This document shows positions 8,070 to 16,718 of a stretch of 64,000 bases of DNA, piece by piece. Position numbers and translations under genes: made by a program. The notes below the pieces were generated by a model. It saw only the letters and a program-made list of their open reading frames with translations, was not told the origin of the DNA and ran no database searches. Within the stretch, counting starts at the first letter, position 1. Every line of letters starts with the position of its first letter. This DNA comes from Rhodobacter sp. CZR27 (GTDB taxonomy: Bacteria > Pseudomonadota > Alphaproteobacteria > Rhodobacterales > Rhodobacteraceae). Location of the stretch: NCBI RefSeq assembly GCF_002407205.1, contig NZ_CP023549.1, positions 248,001-312,000 on the forward strand, written 5' to 3'.

Positions 8070-10295
8070 TCACGCCGTCCGTTCGGGATCGAAGGCCAGC
8101 AACCGCAGCGCATTCAGCGTGACGAGCACGGTCGCGCCGGTATCGGCGAGAATCGCGGGCCAGAGACCGGTCAGGCCCACCACCGTGGTCACCAGAAACG
8201 CGCCCTTCAGCCCCAGCGCGATCGCCACGTTCTGGCGGATGTTGCCCATGGTCGCCCGCGCGAGGCGGATCGTTGCCGGCACGTCGGTCACCCGGTCACG
8301 CAGGATGGCGCCGTCCGCGGTCTCGAGCGCCACGTCGGTGCCCGATCCCATCGCGATGCCCACCGTCGCCTGCTTCAGCGCCGGCGCGTCGTTGATGCCG
8401 TCGCCGACCATCATCACGCCTCCGGCGGCCGTCATCGTCCGGATGGCCGCCAGCTTGTCCTCGGGCAGCATGCCGGCCGTGAAACCGGCGCCGAGATCCC
8501 GCGCGATGGCGGCCGCCGTCCGGGCGTTGTCGCCGGTCAGGATCGTGGATTCGAGGCCGAGCGCGCGCAACTGGCGCATCGCTTCGGCCGCATCGGGGCG
8601 CGGCTCGTCGCGCAGCGCGATCAGGCCAAGCGCCTGCCGCTCGGCAAAGAGGACGACCACCGTGCGGCCCTCGTCCTCGAGCCGCGCGATCCGGCGCAGG
8701 TCCTCCTCCGCCAGCGCGCCGCGTTCCGCCGCATGGCGCGGGTTCGCCACGGTCAGCAGGCGCCCGCCCACCTCGGCCTCGGCCCCCCGGCCCGGCTGCA
8801 CCCGGGCCGCCCGCGCCTCGGGGCGCGCAAGTCCCCCGGCCCGCCGCAGGATCGCCTGCGCCACCGGATGGCTGGACCCCGTCTCGACCGCGGCGGCGAG
8901 GGCCAGGACCTCGGCCTCGTCCGCAGCGGCGAGCGGGACCACCTCGTTGACCTCGGGCCGGCCCTGCGTCAGCGTCCCGGTCTTGTCGAAGGCGACGGCC
9001 CGCACACTCGCCGCCGCCTCGATGACCGCGCCGCCCTTCATCAGCAGGCCCCGTCGCGCCCCCGAGGACAGCGCCGCGGCGATGGCGGCGGGAACCGAGA
9101 TCACCAGCGCGCAAGGGCAGCCGATCAAGAGGAGCGCGAGACCCCGGTAGGTCCACGTCTCCCACGGCTGGCCGAACACGAGCGGCGGCAGCACCATCAC
9201 CAGCGCCGAGACGGCCACGATGGCGGGCATGTACCAGCGGCTGAAGCGGTCGATGAACCGTTCGGTCGGGGCCCGCGCCTCTTCCGCCTCCTCGACGAGG
9301 CGGATGATGCGCGCGATGGTGTTGTCCTCGGCCGCGCGAGTGACGCGGATGCGCAGCGCGGCCTCGGTGTTGATGGCGCCCGCGAAGACCGCATCGCCTG
9401 GTCCGCGCAGTTGGGGCACGCTTTCCCCCGTCACCGGGCTTTCGTCGACGCCGCCTGCGCCCTCGATGACCTCGCCGTCCGCGGGAATGCGGTCGCCCGG
9501 CCGGACCAGCACCCGCTGGCCGATGCGAAGCGCCGCGGCGCGGACCTCGCGCAGCGCGCCCTTCTCCTCGACCAGCGCCGTCTTCGGCACCAGCTGCCCG
9601 AGCGCGCGGATGCCGCTGCGGGCACGGCCGGCCGCGACGCGCTCCAGCACCTCGCCCACGGCGAAGAGGAAGATGACCAGCGCCGCCTCTTCCGCCGCGC
9701 CGATCACCAGGGCGCCTCCCGCGGCGAGGGTCATCAGGCTTTCGATGGTGAAGGGCTTGCCGAAGCGCAACGCCGCGACCGCGCGCCGGGCGATGGGCAC
9801 GAGGCCGATCACGCAGGCAAGGGCGAAGGCCCAGGACCCGGCACTGCCGGAGGTGAGGCGGTCGAGGCCCCAGGCGACAGCCAGCAGCGTCCCCGTGAGC
9901 AGGACGAGCCGGCCCTTCCCGGTCGCGTGCCAGGGGGCGGCGTCTTCGGCCGGATCGGATGGTTCATCGGGCAACTCCAACGGGGAGCCAGCCTCGACCG
10001 CGTCCCCTGCCGGCATCGGCATGTCCGGAAGCACGAAGGTCCGTCGGCCTGCAGGTCGCGGCGCGCCGCGGGTCGCGATGCCGAACCCGAGACTGCGGAC
10101 GACCGTCTCGATCTCACCCCGGGTGGTCTGCGTCTCGTCAAGGCGAAGCTTCAGCTTCTCGCTCATCAGCGTGACGGTCAGGTCGCTGACCCCGGGGAGC
10201 CGGGCGACCGCATCCCGCACCTTCCCCGCGCAGGACCCGCAGTCCATCCCGGTGACCGTCCATTCGCAGCAGTCCGTTGCCCCGTCGTCCGCCAT
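8070..10295 (-). CDS. zntA: Zn2+/Cd2+/Pb2+-exporting P1B-type ATPase
   Basis: A heavy-metal efflux ATPase of about 741 residues in the inner membrane. An N-terminal heavy-metal-associated domain carries GMDCGSCAGK, preceded by a CCEW cysteine pair; then follow eight membrane segments, the metal-gating IGCPCALVISVP in segment 6, the phosphorylation motif DKTGTLT and GDGINDAPAL. The last segments read IALGLKGAFLV and ILADTGATVLV, the P1B-2 pattern selecting zinc, cadmium and lead rather than copper. Frame opens at GTG 10301, with an ATG two codons later at 10295 used here. It is transcribed away from the Mg-ATPase terminus. A MerR-like promoter candidate lies about 45-70 bases upstream. Confidence 0.93.
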   Translation of the reverse strand: MADDGATDCCEWTVTGMDCGSCAGKVRDAVARLPGVSDLTVTLMSEKLKLRLDETQTTRGEIETVVRSLGFGIATRGAPRPAGRRTFVLPDMPMPAGDAVEAGSPLELPDEPSDPAEDAAPWHATGKGRLVLLTGTLLAVAWGLDRLTSGSAGSWAFALACVIGLVPIARRAVAALRFGKPFTIESLMTLAAGGALVIGAAEEAALVIFLFAVGEVLERVAAGRARSGIRALGQLVPKTALVEEKGALREVRAAALRIGQRVLVRPGDRIPADGEVIEGAGGVDESPVTGESVPQLRGPGDAVFAGAINTEAALRIRVTRAAEDNTIARIIRLVEEAEEARAPTERFIDRFSRWYMPAIVAVSALVMVLPPLVFGQPWETWTYRGLALLLIGCPCALVISVPAAIAAALSSGARRGLLMKGGAVIEAAASVRAVAFDKTGTLTQGRPEVNEVVPLAAADEAEVLALAAAVETGSSHPVAQAILRRAGGLARPEARAARVQPGRGAEAEVGGRLLTVANPRHAAERGALAEEDLRRIARLEDEGRTVVVLFAERQALGLIALRDEPRPDAAEAMRQLRALGLESTILTGDNARTAAAIARDLGAGFTAGMLPEDKLAAIRTMTAAGGVMMVGDGINDAPALKQATVGIAMGSGTDVALETADGAILRDRVTDVPATIRLARATMGNIRQNVAIALGLKGAFLVTTVVGLTGLWPAILADTGATVLVTLNALRLLAFDPERTA

Positions 10296-10337
10296 CTTCA
10301 CCCCGTTCCCGCCCGCGGCCGGGCCATAGCGCCGGTC

Positions 10338-10362
10338 ACTGCACCAACAGCTAGAGTGTCAA
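10338..10362 (-). promoter_or_regulatory. Candidate MerR-family-type promoter of the zntA-like gene
   Basis: On the minus strand TTGACA (10362-10357) is followed by CTCTAGCTGTTGGTGCAGT, whose ends form a short CACT/AGTG dyad. A -35 box followed by an elongated spacer with a dyad is the layout of ZntR/CadR-controlled promoters. No convincing -10 hexamer follows and no merR-family gene is in the window, so this is tentative. Confidence 0.3.
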
Positions 10363-10532
10363 GGCCCGATTCACCAGAGATAGTCGGCCCGCGCGGGCTG
10401 GGATGCCGGATGCCCCGAGGAGTCCGCGCAACCTCCGGGGTCGCACGGCGATGGGCTTGGGGCCACTTCGTCCCGCACCGCGGAGGCCGCCGGGCCGGCC
10501 GCCCGATCCGGGGCGGCGCGCGGCCGCCTTTC

Positions 10533-13103
10533 TCACCCGCCTCGCAGGGGCAGGGGCTGGCCGCTGCGGAAGTAGAGCGCCTTGGCAAGTTCGCTCGCCA
10601 CGATGTAGCCCAGGACGATGGCCACGACCGCGGCAAGCTGGCCGGGCGTCAGGGTCACGAAGCCGAAGACCGCGCTGGTGGCACCCAGGAAGGGGATGCC
10701 GAAGGTGGCCGCCACCACGAGGCAGGTCGACCACAGCAGGAGGCGGCCGGGGCGGCTGCGCCATGCGGGCCGGTGGCTGCGCAGGACCAGCACCACCACC
10801 AACTCCGTCAGAAGCGAGATCATGAACCAGCAGGTCTGGAACGTCGCCTCGCCGGCCTCGAACACCCATCGCAGGACAGCGAAGGTCAGCAGGTCGAAGA
10901 CCGAACTGACCAGTCCGAAGACGATCATGAACCGCTGGATCTCGCGGACATCCCAGCGCTGCGGGCGTGCCACGGTCTCGGCATCGACATTGTCGCTGGC
11001 AATGGCGACGGAGGGCAGGTCAGAGAGGAAGTTGTTGAGCAGGATCTGCGTGGCAGCCAGCGGCAGGAACGGCAGGACCGGCGTGGCCAGAGCCATGCTG
11101 ACCATGTTTCCGAAGTTCGCGCTCGTGGTGATGGCAATGTATTTCAGCGTGTTGGCAAAGGTGCGCCGGCCATCCTCGACCCCGGCCCGCAGCACGTCCA
11201 GATCGCGGCTGAGCAGGATGATGTCGGCGCTCTCGCGGGCGACATCCACTGCCCCAGCGACCGAGATCCCCACGTCCGCGGCGTTCAGCGCGGGTGCGTC
11301 GTTGATGCCGTCGCCGAGGTAGCCCACCGAATGGCCCGAGCGCTGCAGGGCGCGCACGATGCGCTCCTTCTGCTGCGGGTCGATCTCGACGAAAAGATCG
11401 GTCTTCGGCGCGAGGTTCCACAGCGCCTCGTCGCGCAGGGCGGCGATCTGCTCGCCGGTCAGCATGGAAGCCGCGTCCAGCCCGATCGCCGCGGCCATGT
11501 GCGCCGTGACGAACCGGTTGTCGCCGCTGATCACCTTGATCGTGATGCCAAGCCGCGCCAGATCGCGAATGGTCGCCCTCGCCTCGGGTTTCGGCGGGTC
11601 GAGAAAGACGAGGAAGCCGCGGAAGACCATGTCGCGCTCGTCCTCGCGCGTATAGTCCGGGCGTGGCGCCATGCGGCGGGTGGCGAGCGCCAGCACACGG
11701 AAGCCCTGCGCTCCCTTGGCCTCGAAGGCACGGGTCAGCACCGCACGCGTGGCGGCGTCCAGCGGCACCCCGACCCCATCGCCCGTGACGACGGCCGAGC
11801 AGATCTCGAGGATCTCGGCAAAGGCGCCCTTGCTGATGATCAGATGCCCGCCGGCGCCTGCCGGATCCGCGACGACGATGGTCAGCCGGCGGCGCTGGAA
11901 GTCGTAGGGGATCTCGTCGATCTTGACGATGCCGGACGTGCCGAGGCCCGCCGAGGTGCCGGCCGCCACGATGGCGGCGTCCAGCGGGTTCCCGATCCCG
12001 GTCTCCAGCGCCGCGTTCAGGAACGCCAGCCGGAGCACCTCGTCCGAGGGGCGGCTGTCGGCATCGAGCGCCCCGTTCAGGACGATCGCGCCTTCAGTCA
12101 GGGTGCCGGTCTTGTCGGTGCAAAGCACGTCCATGCTGCCAAGGGTCTCGATGGCGTCCAGCCGGCGCACGATCACGCCGCGCCGGCTCATCGCGCGTGC
12201 GCCCGAGGACAGGGTGACGCTGGTGATCGCCGGCAACAGTTCCGGCGAAAGGCCCACCGCCAGCGCGACGGCAAACAGCAGCGATTCGATGACCGGCCGG
12301 CCGAGCAGCAGGTTGACCGTCAGCACGAACAGCACGATGACCAGCATCACCCGGATCAGCAGGTAGCCGAACCGGCGCACGCCCGCGGCGAAGTCGCTTT
12401 CGGGCGGGCGGGCCAGCAGCCGGGCGGCGATGGCGCCGAATTCGGTGCGCCTGCCGGTGCGCACCACCAGCACCTTCGCCGTGCCGCTGCGCACCGACGA
12501 GCCGAGGAAGACGCCGTTCGTCCGCGCGGCCACCGGGGCATCTGGCCGGACAAGGCCCGGCCGCTTCTCCACCGGGAAGGATTCGCCGGTCATGCTCGCC
12601 TCGTTGACCAGGAAATCCTGTGCCTCGATCACCCGCCCGTCGGCCGGGATCAGGTCGCCCGCCGACAGAAGGATCAGGTCGCCGGGAACCACCGTCGCAA
12701 CGGGCACCTCCGCGACGGCTCCGTCGCGCAGCACCCGGCAGGTCAGGGCCAGGCGCCGCTTGAGTGCGGCCACCGCCGCAGAGGCCCGGTGTTCCTGAAG
12801 GAAGCCGAGAAGCGAACTGCCCAGCACGATCGCCAGGATGATCGCCGCATCCACCCACTGCGCCAGCGCCAGCGAAATCACGGCCGCCACGACCAGGATC
12901 AGGACGAGCGGGCTTTCAAACTGCCGCAGGAAAAGCCGCAGCGCGCCAAGGCGGCTCTCCTCCTCGACCGAGTTCGGACCGATGCCGGCCAGCAGCTCCC
13001 TCGCGCGGGGCGAAGTCAGGCCGTCCGGGCCGGACCCGAGGCCGGCGGCCAGTTCGGCCTCGGCCATGCTCCAGTAGGGTGTGCCGGCGTCAGCCTTGCC
13101 CAT
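10533..13103 (-). CDS. mgtA: Magnesium-translocating P-type ATPase
   Basis: An 856-residue P3B-type ATPase that imports Mg2+ across the inner membrane. The start at 13103 (MGKADAG) gives a family-typical length; the frame stays open far upstream without family similarity. Domains in order: cation-ATPase N-terminal segment (SMAEAELAAGLGS), membrane pair, actuator domain with ASMTGESFPVEK, the ion-site segment GLSPELLPAITSVTL, which is diagnostic for MgtA/MgtB, the phosphorylation motif CTDKTGTLTEG, GDGINDAPALNAAD, and a C-terminal bundle with NNFLSDLPSVAIASDNVD. No mgtC-like gene or recognisable Mg-sensing leader was found beside it; 566 non-coding bases lie upstream. Confidence 0.93.
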   Translation of the reverse strand: MGKADAGTPYWSMAEAELAAGLGSGPDGLTSPRARELLAGIGPNSVEEESRLGALRLFLRQFESPLVLILVVAAVISLALAQWVDAAIILAIVLGSSLLGFLQEHRASAAVAALKRRLALTCRVLRDGAVAEVPVATVVPGDLILLSAGDLIPADGRVIEAQDFLVNEASMTGESFPVEKRPGLVRPDAPVAARTNGVFLGSSVRSGTAKVLVVRTGRRTEFGAIAARLLARPPESDFAAGVRRFGYLLIRVMLVIVLFVLTVNLLLGRPVIESLLFAVALAVGLSPELLPAITSVTLSSGARAMSRRGVIVRRLDAIETLGSMDVLCTDKTGTLTEGAIVLNGALDADSRPSDEVLRLAFLNAALETGIGNPLDAAIVAAGTSAGLGTSGIVKIDEIPYDFQRRRLTIVVADPAGAGGHLIISKGAFAEILEICSAVVTGDGVGVPLDAATRAVLTRAFEAKGAQGFRVLALATRRMAPRPDYTREDERDMVFRGFLVFLDPPKPEARATIRDLARLGITIKVISGDNRFVTAHMAAAIGLDAASMLTGEQIAALRDEALWNLAPKTDLFVEIDPQQKERIVRALQRSGHSVGYLGDGINDAPALNAADVGISVAGAVDVARESADIILLSRDLDVLRAGVEDGRRTFANTLKYIAITTSANFGNMVSMALATPVLPFLPLAATQILLNNFLSDLPSVAIASDNVDAETVARPQRWDVREIQRFMIVFGLVSSVFDLLTFAVLRWVFEAGEATFQTCWFMISLLTELVVVLVLRSHRPAWRSRPGRLLLWSTCLVVAATFGIPFLGATSAVFGFVTLTPGQLAAVVAIVLGYIVASELAKALYFRSGQPLPLRGG

Positions 13104-13668
13104 GGAGTGCGCCGCCCGGATGGGGCGCGACGCGGGCTCCGTCACGGGACCACGGGCGGGCAACCGGATGGGGCAATGTGCAGGACAAGGTGGGGCGCCT
13201 CGATGAGGATCTGACGACGGGGCGATCCTACGACCGTCCGCACCGCCCGGGCAATCCATCGTCGGCATCCCCGGAACCGGCGCAGGCTGGGGCCGCCGAC
13301 GTCCTGGCGGGTCGCCACATTGGCTGCCCGTGCCGTCCGAACAGCTGGCGAACGCGCGCCGCTGAGGCGGACGGCTCCGACGGGCCTTGCTCGCGGATCC
13401 TGCATCGCCCGGCCCCGGAACGAGAACCGGCGTAACGTCACCCTGCCCCGCGCCCTCGGCCGTTCGCCGCGTCACGAGACATTCATGCATCCCTGCCATA
13501 AATTTCCGGCGCCGACGGAACCGGACTCCCGCTCGGCGCGTTCTTTTGCCTGGCTGGACGGAGGGGGGAACGTGGCACAATCGATACATCGGGCCGGGGC
13601 GCAGGGCGCAGCCGGCAGGCAGGCGGAGCCTTCGGCTCGCGGGGCGACCGGCGACGGGAGGCTGCGGC
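13104..13668. other. Non-coding stretch between mgtA and the acyl carrier protein gene
   Basis: This 565-base divergent intergenic region has several open frames on both strands, but their proline/arginine-rich translations have no recognisable family and no good ribosome sites. It should hold the promoters of both neighbours. I looked for an M-box-like or proline-codon leader for mgtA and could not support one. An A/T-richer patch at about 13480-13505 is the most promoter-like part. Confidence 0.5.
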
Positions 13669-13950
13669 GTGCCTGAGGTTGAACACACTCTTCGCAGCCT
13701 TACCGCGAGGATCCTGAGCGTCGAGACCGACCGGATCTCGCGGGAGGCGAGTTTCGCCGAAGGGCTGGGCATCGACAGCCTGGACAGCGTGGAGCTTCAG
13801 ATGGCCTATGAGGAGGCGTTCGAGATCGAGATCGCCGACTCCGACGCCGTGGGTCTGGTCACCTTCGGGCAGGCCGTGGATTACGTGCGGTCGCTTCTGG
13901 CCGAGCAGGGACCACCGTTGCCGGAAGGACCGGAACGCTCGGCTGCGTGA
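13669..13950 (+). CDS. Stand-alone acyl carrier protein
   Basis: A 93-residue acidic helical protein with the phosphopantetheine attachment site at Ser37 in GLGIDSLDSVELQMAYEEAF, so it should carry acyl groups as thioesters in the cytoplasm. It starts at GTG 13669, 6 bases after CGGGAGG, and ends with a short alanine/proline-rich tail. It is clearly distinct from housekeeping AcpP, which has a DSLDTVEL core and lies next to fabF. No ketosynthase, acyl-ligase or phosphopantetheinyl transferase gene is beside it; the next gene is convergent dadA. A dedicated lipid or secondary-metabolite role is possible but not shown. Confidence 0.82.
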   Translation: MPEVEHTLRSLTARILSVETDRISREASFAEGLGIDSLDSVELQMAYEEAFEIEIADSDAVGLVTFGQAVDYVRSLLAEQGPPLPEGPERSAA

Positions 13951-14074
13951 GGTCGGCCACACGGGAAGCGGATGGTATCCGCCAACCGCCCGGCCCTGTG
14001 GGGCAAGCCATGAACAGAACCACGGTCGCCGTGGCGGGGCCAGTGCCTCGGCGCCGGCCCCGTCGCTTGGCCGC

Positions 14075-15388
14075 TCAGGCGGCCGGCTCGGCTGCCGGGC
14101 GCCGGCGCGGGGCTGCGCGACGCGTCGGGCGATGCACCCCGTAGCGCGCCAGACCCAGATCCGCCGTCTCGACCTCGGGCGCGCGGTCGGTGACGAGGTC
14201 GGCCAGAACCCGTGCCGAACCCGCCGCCATCGTCCAGCCCAGCGTCCCGTGGCCGGTGTTGAGGAACAGCCCCTCGACCGGCGTCCGGCCGATCACCGGC
14301 GTCCCGTCCGGCGTCATCGGCCGAAGGCCGGTCCAGAAGGTGGCCCGTGCGCGGTCGCCCGCCCCTCCGAACAGATCCTCGACCGAGCGCAGCAGCGTCG
14401 CCTTGCGCTTCGGGTTCAACGACAGGTCGAAGCCGGCGATCTCGGCCATGCCCCCCACGCGGATGCGATCGCCGAGCCGGGTGATCGCGACCTTGTAGCT
14501 TTCGTCCATAACCGTCGAAACCGGGGCGCGGGCCTCGTCCACGATCGGCAGGGTGATCGAGTAGCCCTTGAACGGATAGACCGGCAGGTCGAGGCCGAGC
14601 GGCCGGACAAGCGCCGGCGAATAGCTTCCCAGCGCCACGACAACCGCGTCCGCCGCCACCTCGCCCTGGGACGTCACGACCGAGGTGACGCGCCCGCCCG
14701 CCACCACGATCCGCTCCACCCCGGTTCCGTAGCGGAAGCGCACGCCCCGCGTCGCCGCCAGCGCGGCAAGGCCCTGCGTGAACTTGAAACAGTCGCCGGT
14801 CTCGTCCTTCGGCAGCCGCAGGCCGCCGGCGATGCGGTCCTGCGCCGCTGCCAGTCCGGGCTCGGCCGCAAGGCAGCCTTCGGCATCGAGCAACTCGAAC
14901 GGGACGCCGCCTGCGCGCAGCACCTCGATATCCTTGGCGGCGGCATCGACCTGCTTCTGCGTGCGGAACAGCTGCAGCGTGCCCTTCTGCCGCTCGTCGA
15001 AGGCAAGGCCGGTCTCGGCCCGCAGGTCCGTCAGGCAGTCGCGCGAGTATTCCGCAAGGCGGACCATGCGGGACTTGTTCACGGCATAGGCGTCGGCCGT
15101 GCAGTTGCCCAGCATCCGCAGGAGCCAGCGGATCTTCTCGGGGTCCGGCCGCGGCTGGATCACCAGCGGCGCATGCGCCATGAACAGCCACTTGAGCGCC
15201 TTCATCGGGATGCCGGGTGCCGCCCAGGGCGAGGAATAGCCGGGGCTGATCTCGCCCGCATTGGCGAACGACGTCTCGAGCGCCGGGCCGGGCTGGCGGT
15301 CGATCACCGTGACCTCGTGCCCCGCCCTGGCCAGTTGCCATGCCGAGGTGACACCGATGACACCGGCTCCGAGGATCACGACCTTCAT
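14075..15388 (-). CDS. dadA: D-amino acid dehydrogenase small subunit DadA
   Basis: A 437-residue membrane-associated flavoenzyme that deaminates D-amino acids, chiefly D-alanine, to 2-oxo acids and feeds electrons to the respiratory chain. The start [17 protein letters not shown] is the DadA FAD-binding Rossmann signature, followed by [21 protein letters not shown] and the C-terminal [17 protein letters not shown] and [17 protein letters not shown] motifs. The ATG at 15388 gives the family length (about 430); the frame upstream is not conserved. GGAGAGC lies just before it. The usual partner alr/dadX is not adjacent. Three Lrp-like half-palindromic boxes in the upstream region suggest control by an Lrp/AsnC regulator encoded elsewhere. 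Confidence 0.94.
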   Translation of the reverse strand: MKVVILGAGVIGVTSAWQLARAGHEVTVIDRQPGPALETSFANAGEISPGYSSPWAAPGIPMKALKWLFMAHAPLVIQPRPDPEKIRWLLRMLGNCTADAYAVNKSRMVRLAEYSRDCLTDLRAETGLAFDERQKGTLQLFRTQKQVDAAAKDIEVLRAGGVPFELLDAEGCLAAEPGLAAAQDRIAGGLRLPKDETGDCFKFTQGLAALAATRGVRFRYGTGVERIVVAGGRVTSVVTSQGEVAADAVVVALGSYSPALVRPLGLDLPVYPFKGYSITLPIVDEARAPVSTVMDESYKVAITRLGDRIRVGGMAEIAGFDLSLNPKRKATLLRSVEDLFGGAGDRARATFWTGLRPMTPDGTPVIGRTPVEGLFLNTGHGTLGWTMAAGSARVLADLVTDRAPEVETADLGLARYGVHRPTRRAAPRRRPAAEPAA

Positions 15389-15739
15389 GCAAGCTCTCCT
15401 TCCGACCATGCTGGGATGGCCCCAGAATAGGACGAATTGCCGCAGGATTTCCTGGGGAAATCCGGCGGCCCTGCGCCCGATGGCAGAAGTTTCTTCGAAT
15501 GTTCCGCACTTCTGCAGGAATTCCTGCGCCGATAACTTCCCATATCGGATATCGTGATTCACAGCCCCCAGCTTGGGCCGGACGGGGCGGGGCCGCCGCG
15601 GCAATCCGTCTCGTCTTTTCCGCGGTCGGCTGGCAGCACCCTCGCTGCTGGCGGAAACAGATGGCATGCGGGACAACGTGCACTCTGGCAGGAAGGCGTG
15701 GCATCGGCGAAGCTCCGGCACGGCGAAGGAAGGAAGCCG
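15389..15739. other. Divergent intergenic region between dadA and a methyltransferase gene
   Basis: These 351 bases hold no supportable gene. The half next to dadA is noticeably richer in A+T and carries three related palindromic boxes (listed separately); the half next to the methyltransferase shows only short open frames. Promoters for both genes must lie here. Confidence 0.6.
15443..15527. promoter_or_regulatory. Array of Lrp/AsnC-like operator boxes upstream of dadA
   Basis: GCAGGAATTCCTGC at 15514-15527 is a perfect 14-base palindrome. GCAGGATTTCCTGG at 15443-15456 matches it at 12 of 14 positions and overlaps a GGATTTC/GAAATCC dyad (15445-15463). A weaker relative, GCAGAAGTTTCTTC, lies at 15483-15496. 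Three phased boxes 55 to 140 bases upstream of the dadA start fit the way Lrp-family octamers wrap promoter DNA. DadA genes of proteobacteria are commonly Lrp/DadR/AlaR controlled; binding here is inferred. Confidence 0.55.
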
Positions 15740-16360
15740 ATGGCAGACAGCAAGAGCATGGCATTCTGGAACCGGATGGCAGAGCGCTACGCGGCGCGGC
15801 CGGTCAGGGATCCGGCCGCCTACGAGGAGACCCTTCGTGACGTTGCCGGACGTCTGTCACCCTCGGACCGGGTGCTGGAGATCGGCTGCGGCACCGGCAG
15901 CACCGCGATCCGGCTGGGCGGCCATGTCCGCGAGTGGCGGGCCACCGACCTCTCGCCGGAAATGATCCGGATCGCGCAGGCGAAGCCGGCCCCCGCCAGC
16001 GTGAGCTTCGCGGTCGCAGAGGCCGACCGCGAGTTCGACGATGCACCGTTCGACGCGGTCTGCGCCTTCCATATCCTCCATCTCGTGCCGGATACCGCCG
16101 CGACGCTTGCGCTGATCCGCTCCAGTCTGCGGCCGGGTGGCCTGCTCGTCAGCAAGACCTGGTGCTTTGCCGACATGGGCTGGCGCATGCGGATGCTGAT
16201 CCCCGTCCTGCGGCGCCTCGGGCTGTTCCCGCCGGCGCGCGCGCTGAGCGCCGACGACCTGCGGGGGGCGATCCGCGCGGCCGGCTTCACCATCGAGGCC
16301 GACCGCACCTTCGGGCGCAGCCGCCACGCGCCCTACATCGTCGCCCGCAGGCCGGTCTGA
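15740..16360 (+). CDS. Class I SAM-dependent methyltransferase
   Basis: A 206-residue cytoplasmic methyltransferase. The SAM-binding motif I reads [15 protein letters not shown], the acidic ribose-binding loop follows at [16 protein letters not shown], and motif post-II is at [15 protein letters not shown]. The pattern is closest to UbiE/Methyltransf_11 proteins acting on small molecules or lipids; the substrate is unknown. The ATG at 15740 follows AAGGAAGCC, while the frame upstream is low-complexity. It diverges from dadA, and nothing nearby suggests a pathway. Confidence 0.82.
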   Translation: MADSKSMAFWNRMAERYAARPVRDPAAYEETLRDVAGRLSPSDRVLEIGCGTGSTAIRLGGHVREWRATDLSPEMIRIAQAKPAPASVSFAVAEADREFDDAPFDAVCAFHILHLVPDTAATLALIRSSLRPGGLLVSKTWCFADMGWRMRMLIPVLRRLGLFPPARALSADDLRGAIRAAGFTIEADRTFGRSRHAPYIVARRPV

Positions 16361-16718
16361 GCAGCGGCGCATGCCTGGCTGACGGTGCAGAAGCCGGACC
16401 GGTCCTGACGATGAGTCCGGCAGCAAGAACCTGACGGCCGCAGGCAGCGCGCCGCCGCGCCCAGCCGCTTCAGGTCGCACCCGTGCCTGACGCGAGCCGC
16501 GCCGCTGCACCTCAACGCACCGGGCGCCCGGAAACAGGTTGCACGCTAACCTGCCCGAAAAGGGACCTCTCGCATCGTCCATGCAGCGGCGGGGATTCTG
16601 TGATAGCCTTGCCTCGTGCCCGGATCACCGCTCCCCGACCCGCAACCGGCGCAACACGGTTCGTGTCGGAGAGAGATCATCCTGCAGAGTTCGTCGTCCG
16701 TTCCCGGAGATCACGACC
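16361..16718. other. Non-coding stretch before the SBP56 gene
   Basis: About 358 bases with no gene I can support. The frame of the downstream gene stays open back to 16539, but that extension is cysteine/arginine-rich and lies ahead of the conserved start. The region should contain the SBP56 promoter; no clear dyad or repeat was seen. Confidence 0.5.

Noticed and set aside
7956..13214. A 1752-codon open frame on the plus strand across the tRNA and both P-type ATPase genes
   Set aside because: It is antisense to two genes with full catalytic motifs and its translation is histidine/arginine/glycine-rich without any fold pattern; it is a G+C-driven shadow.
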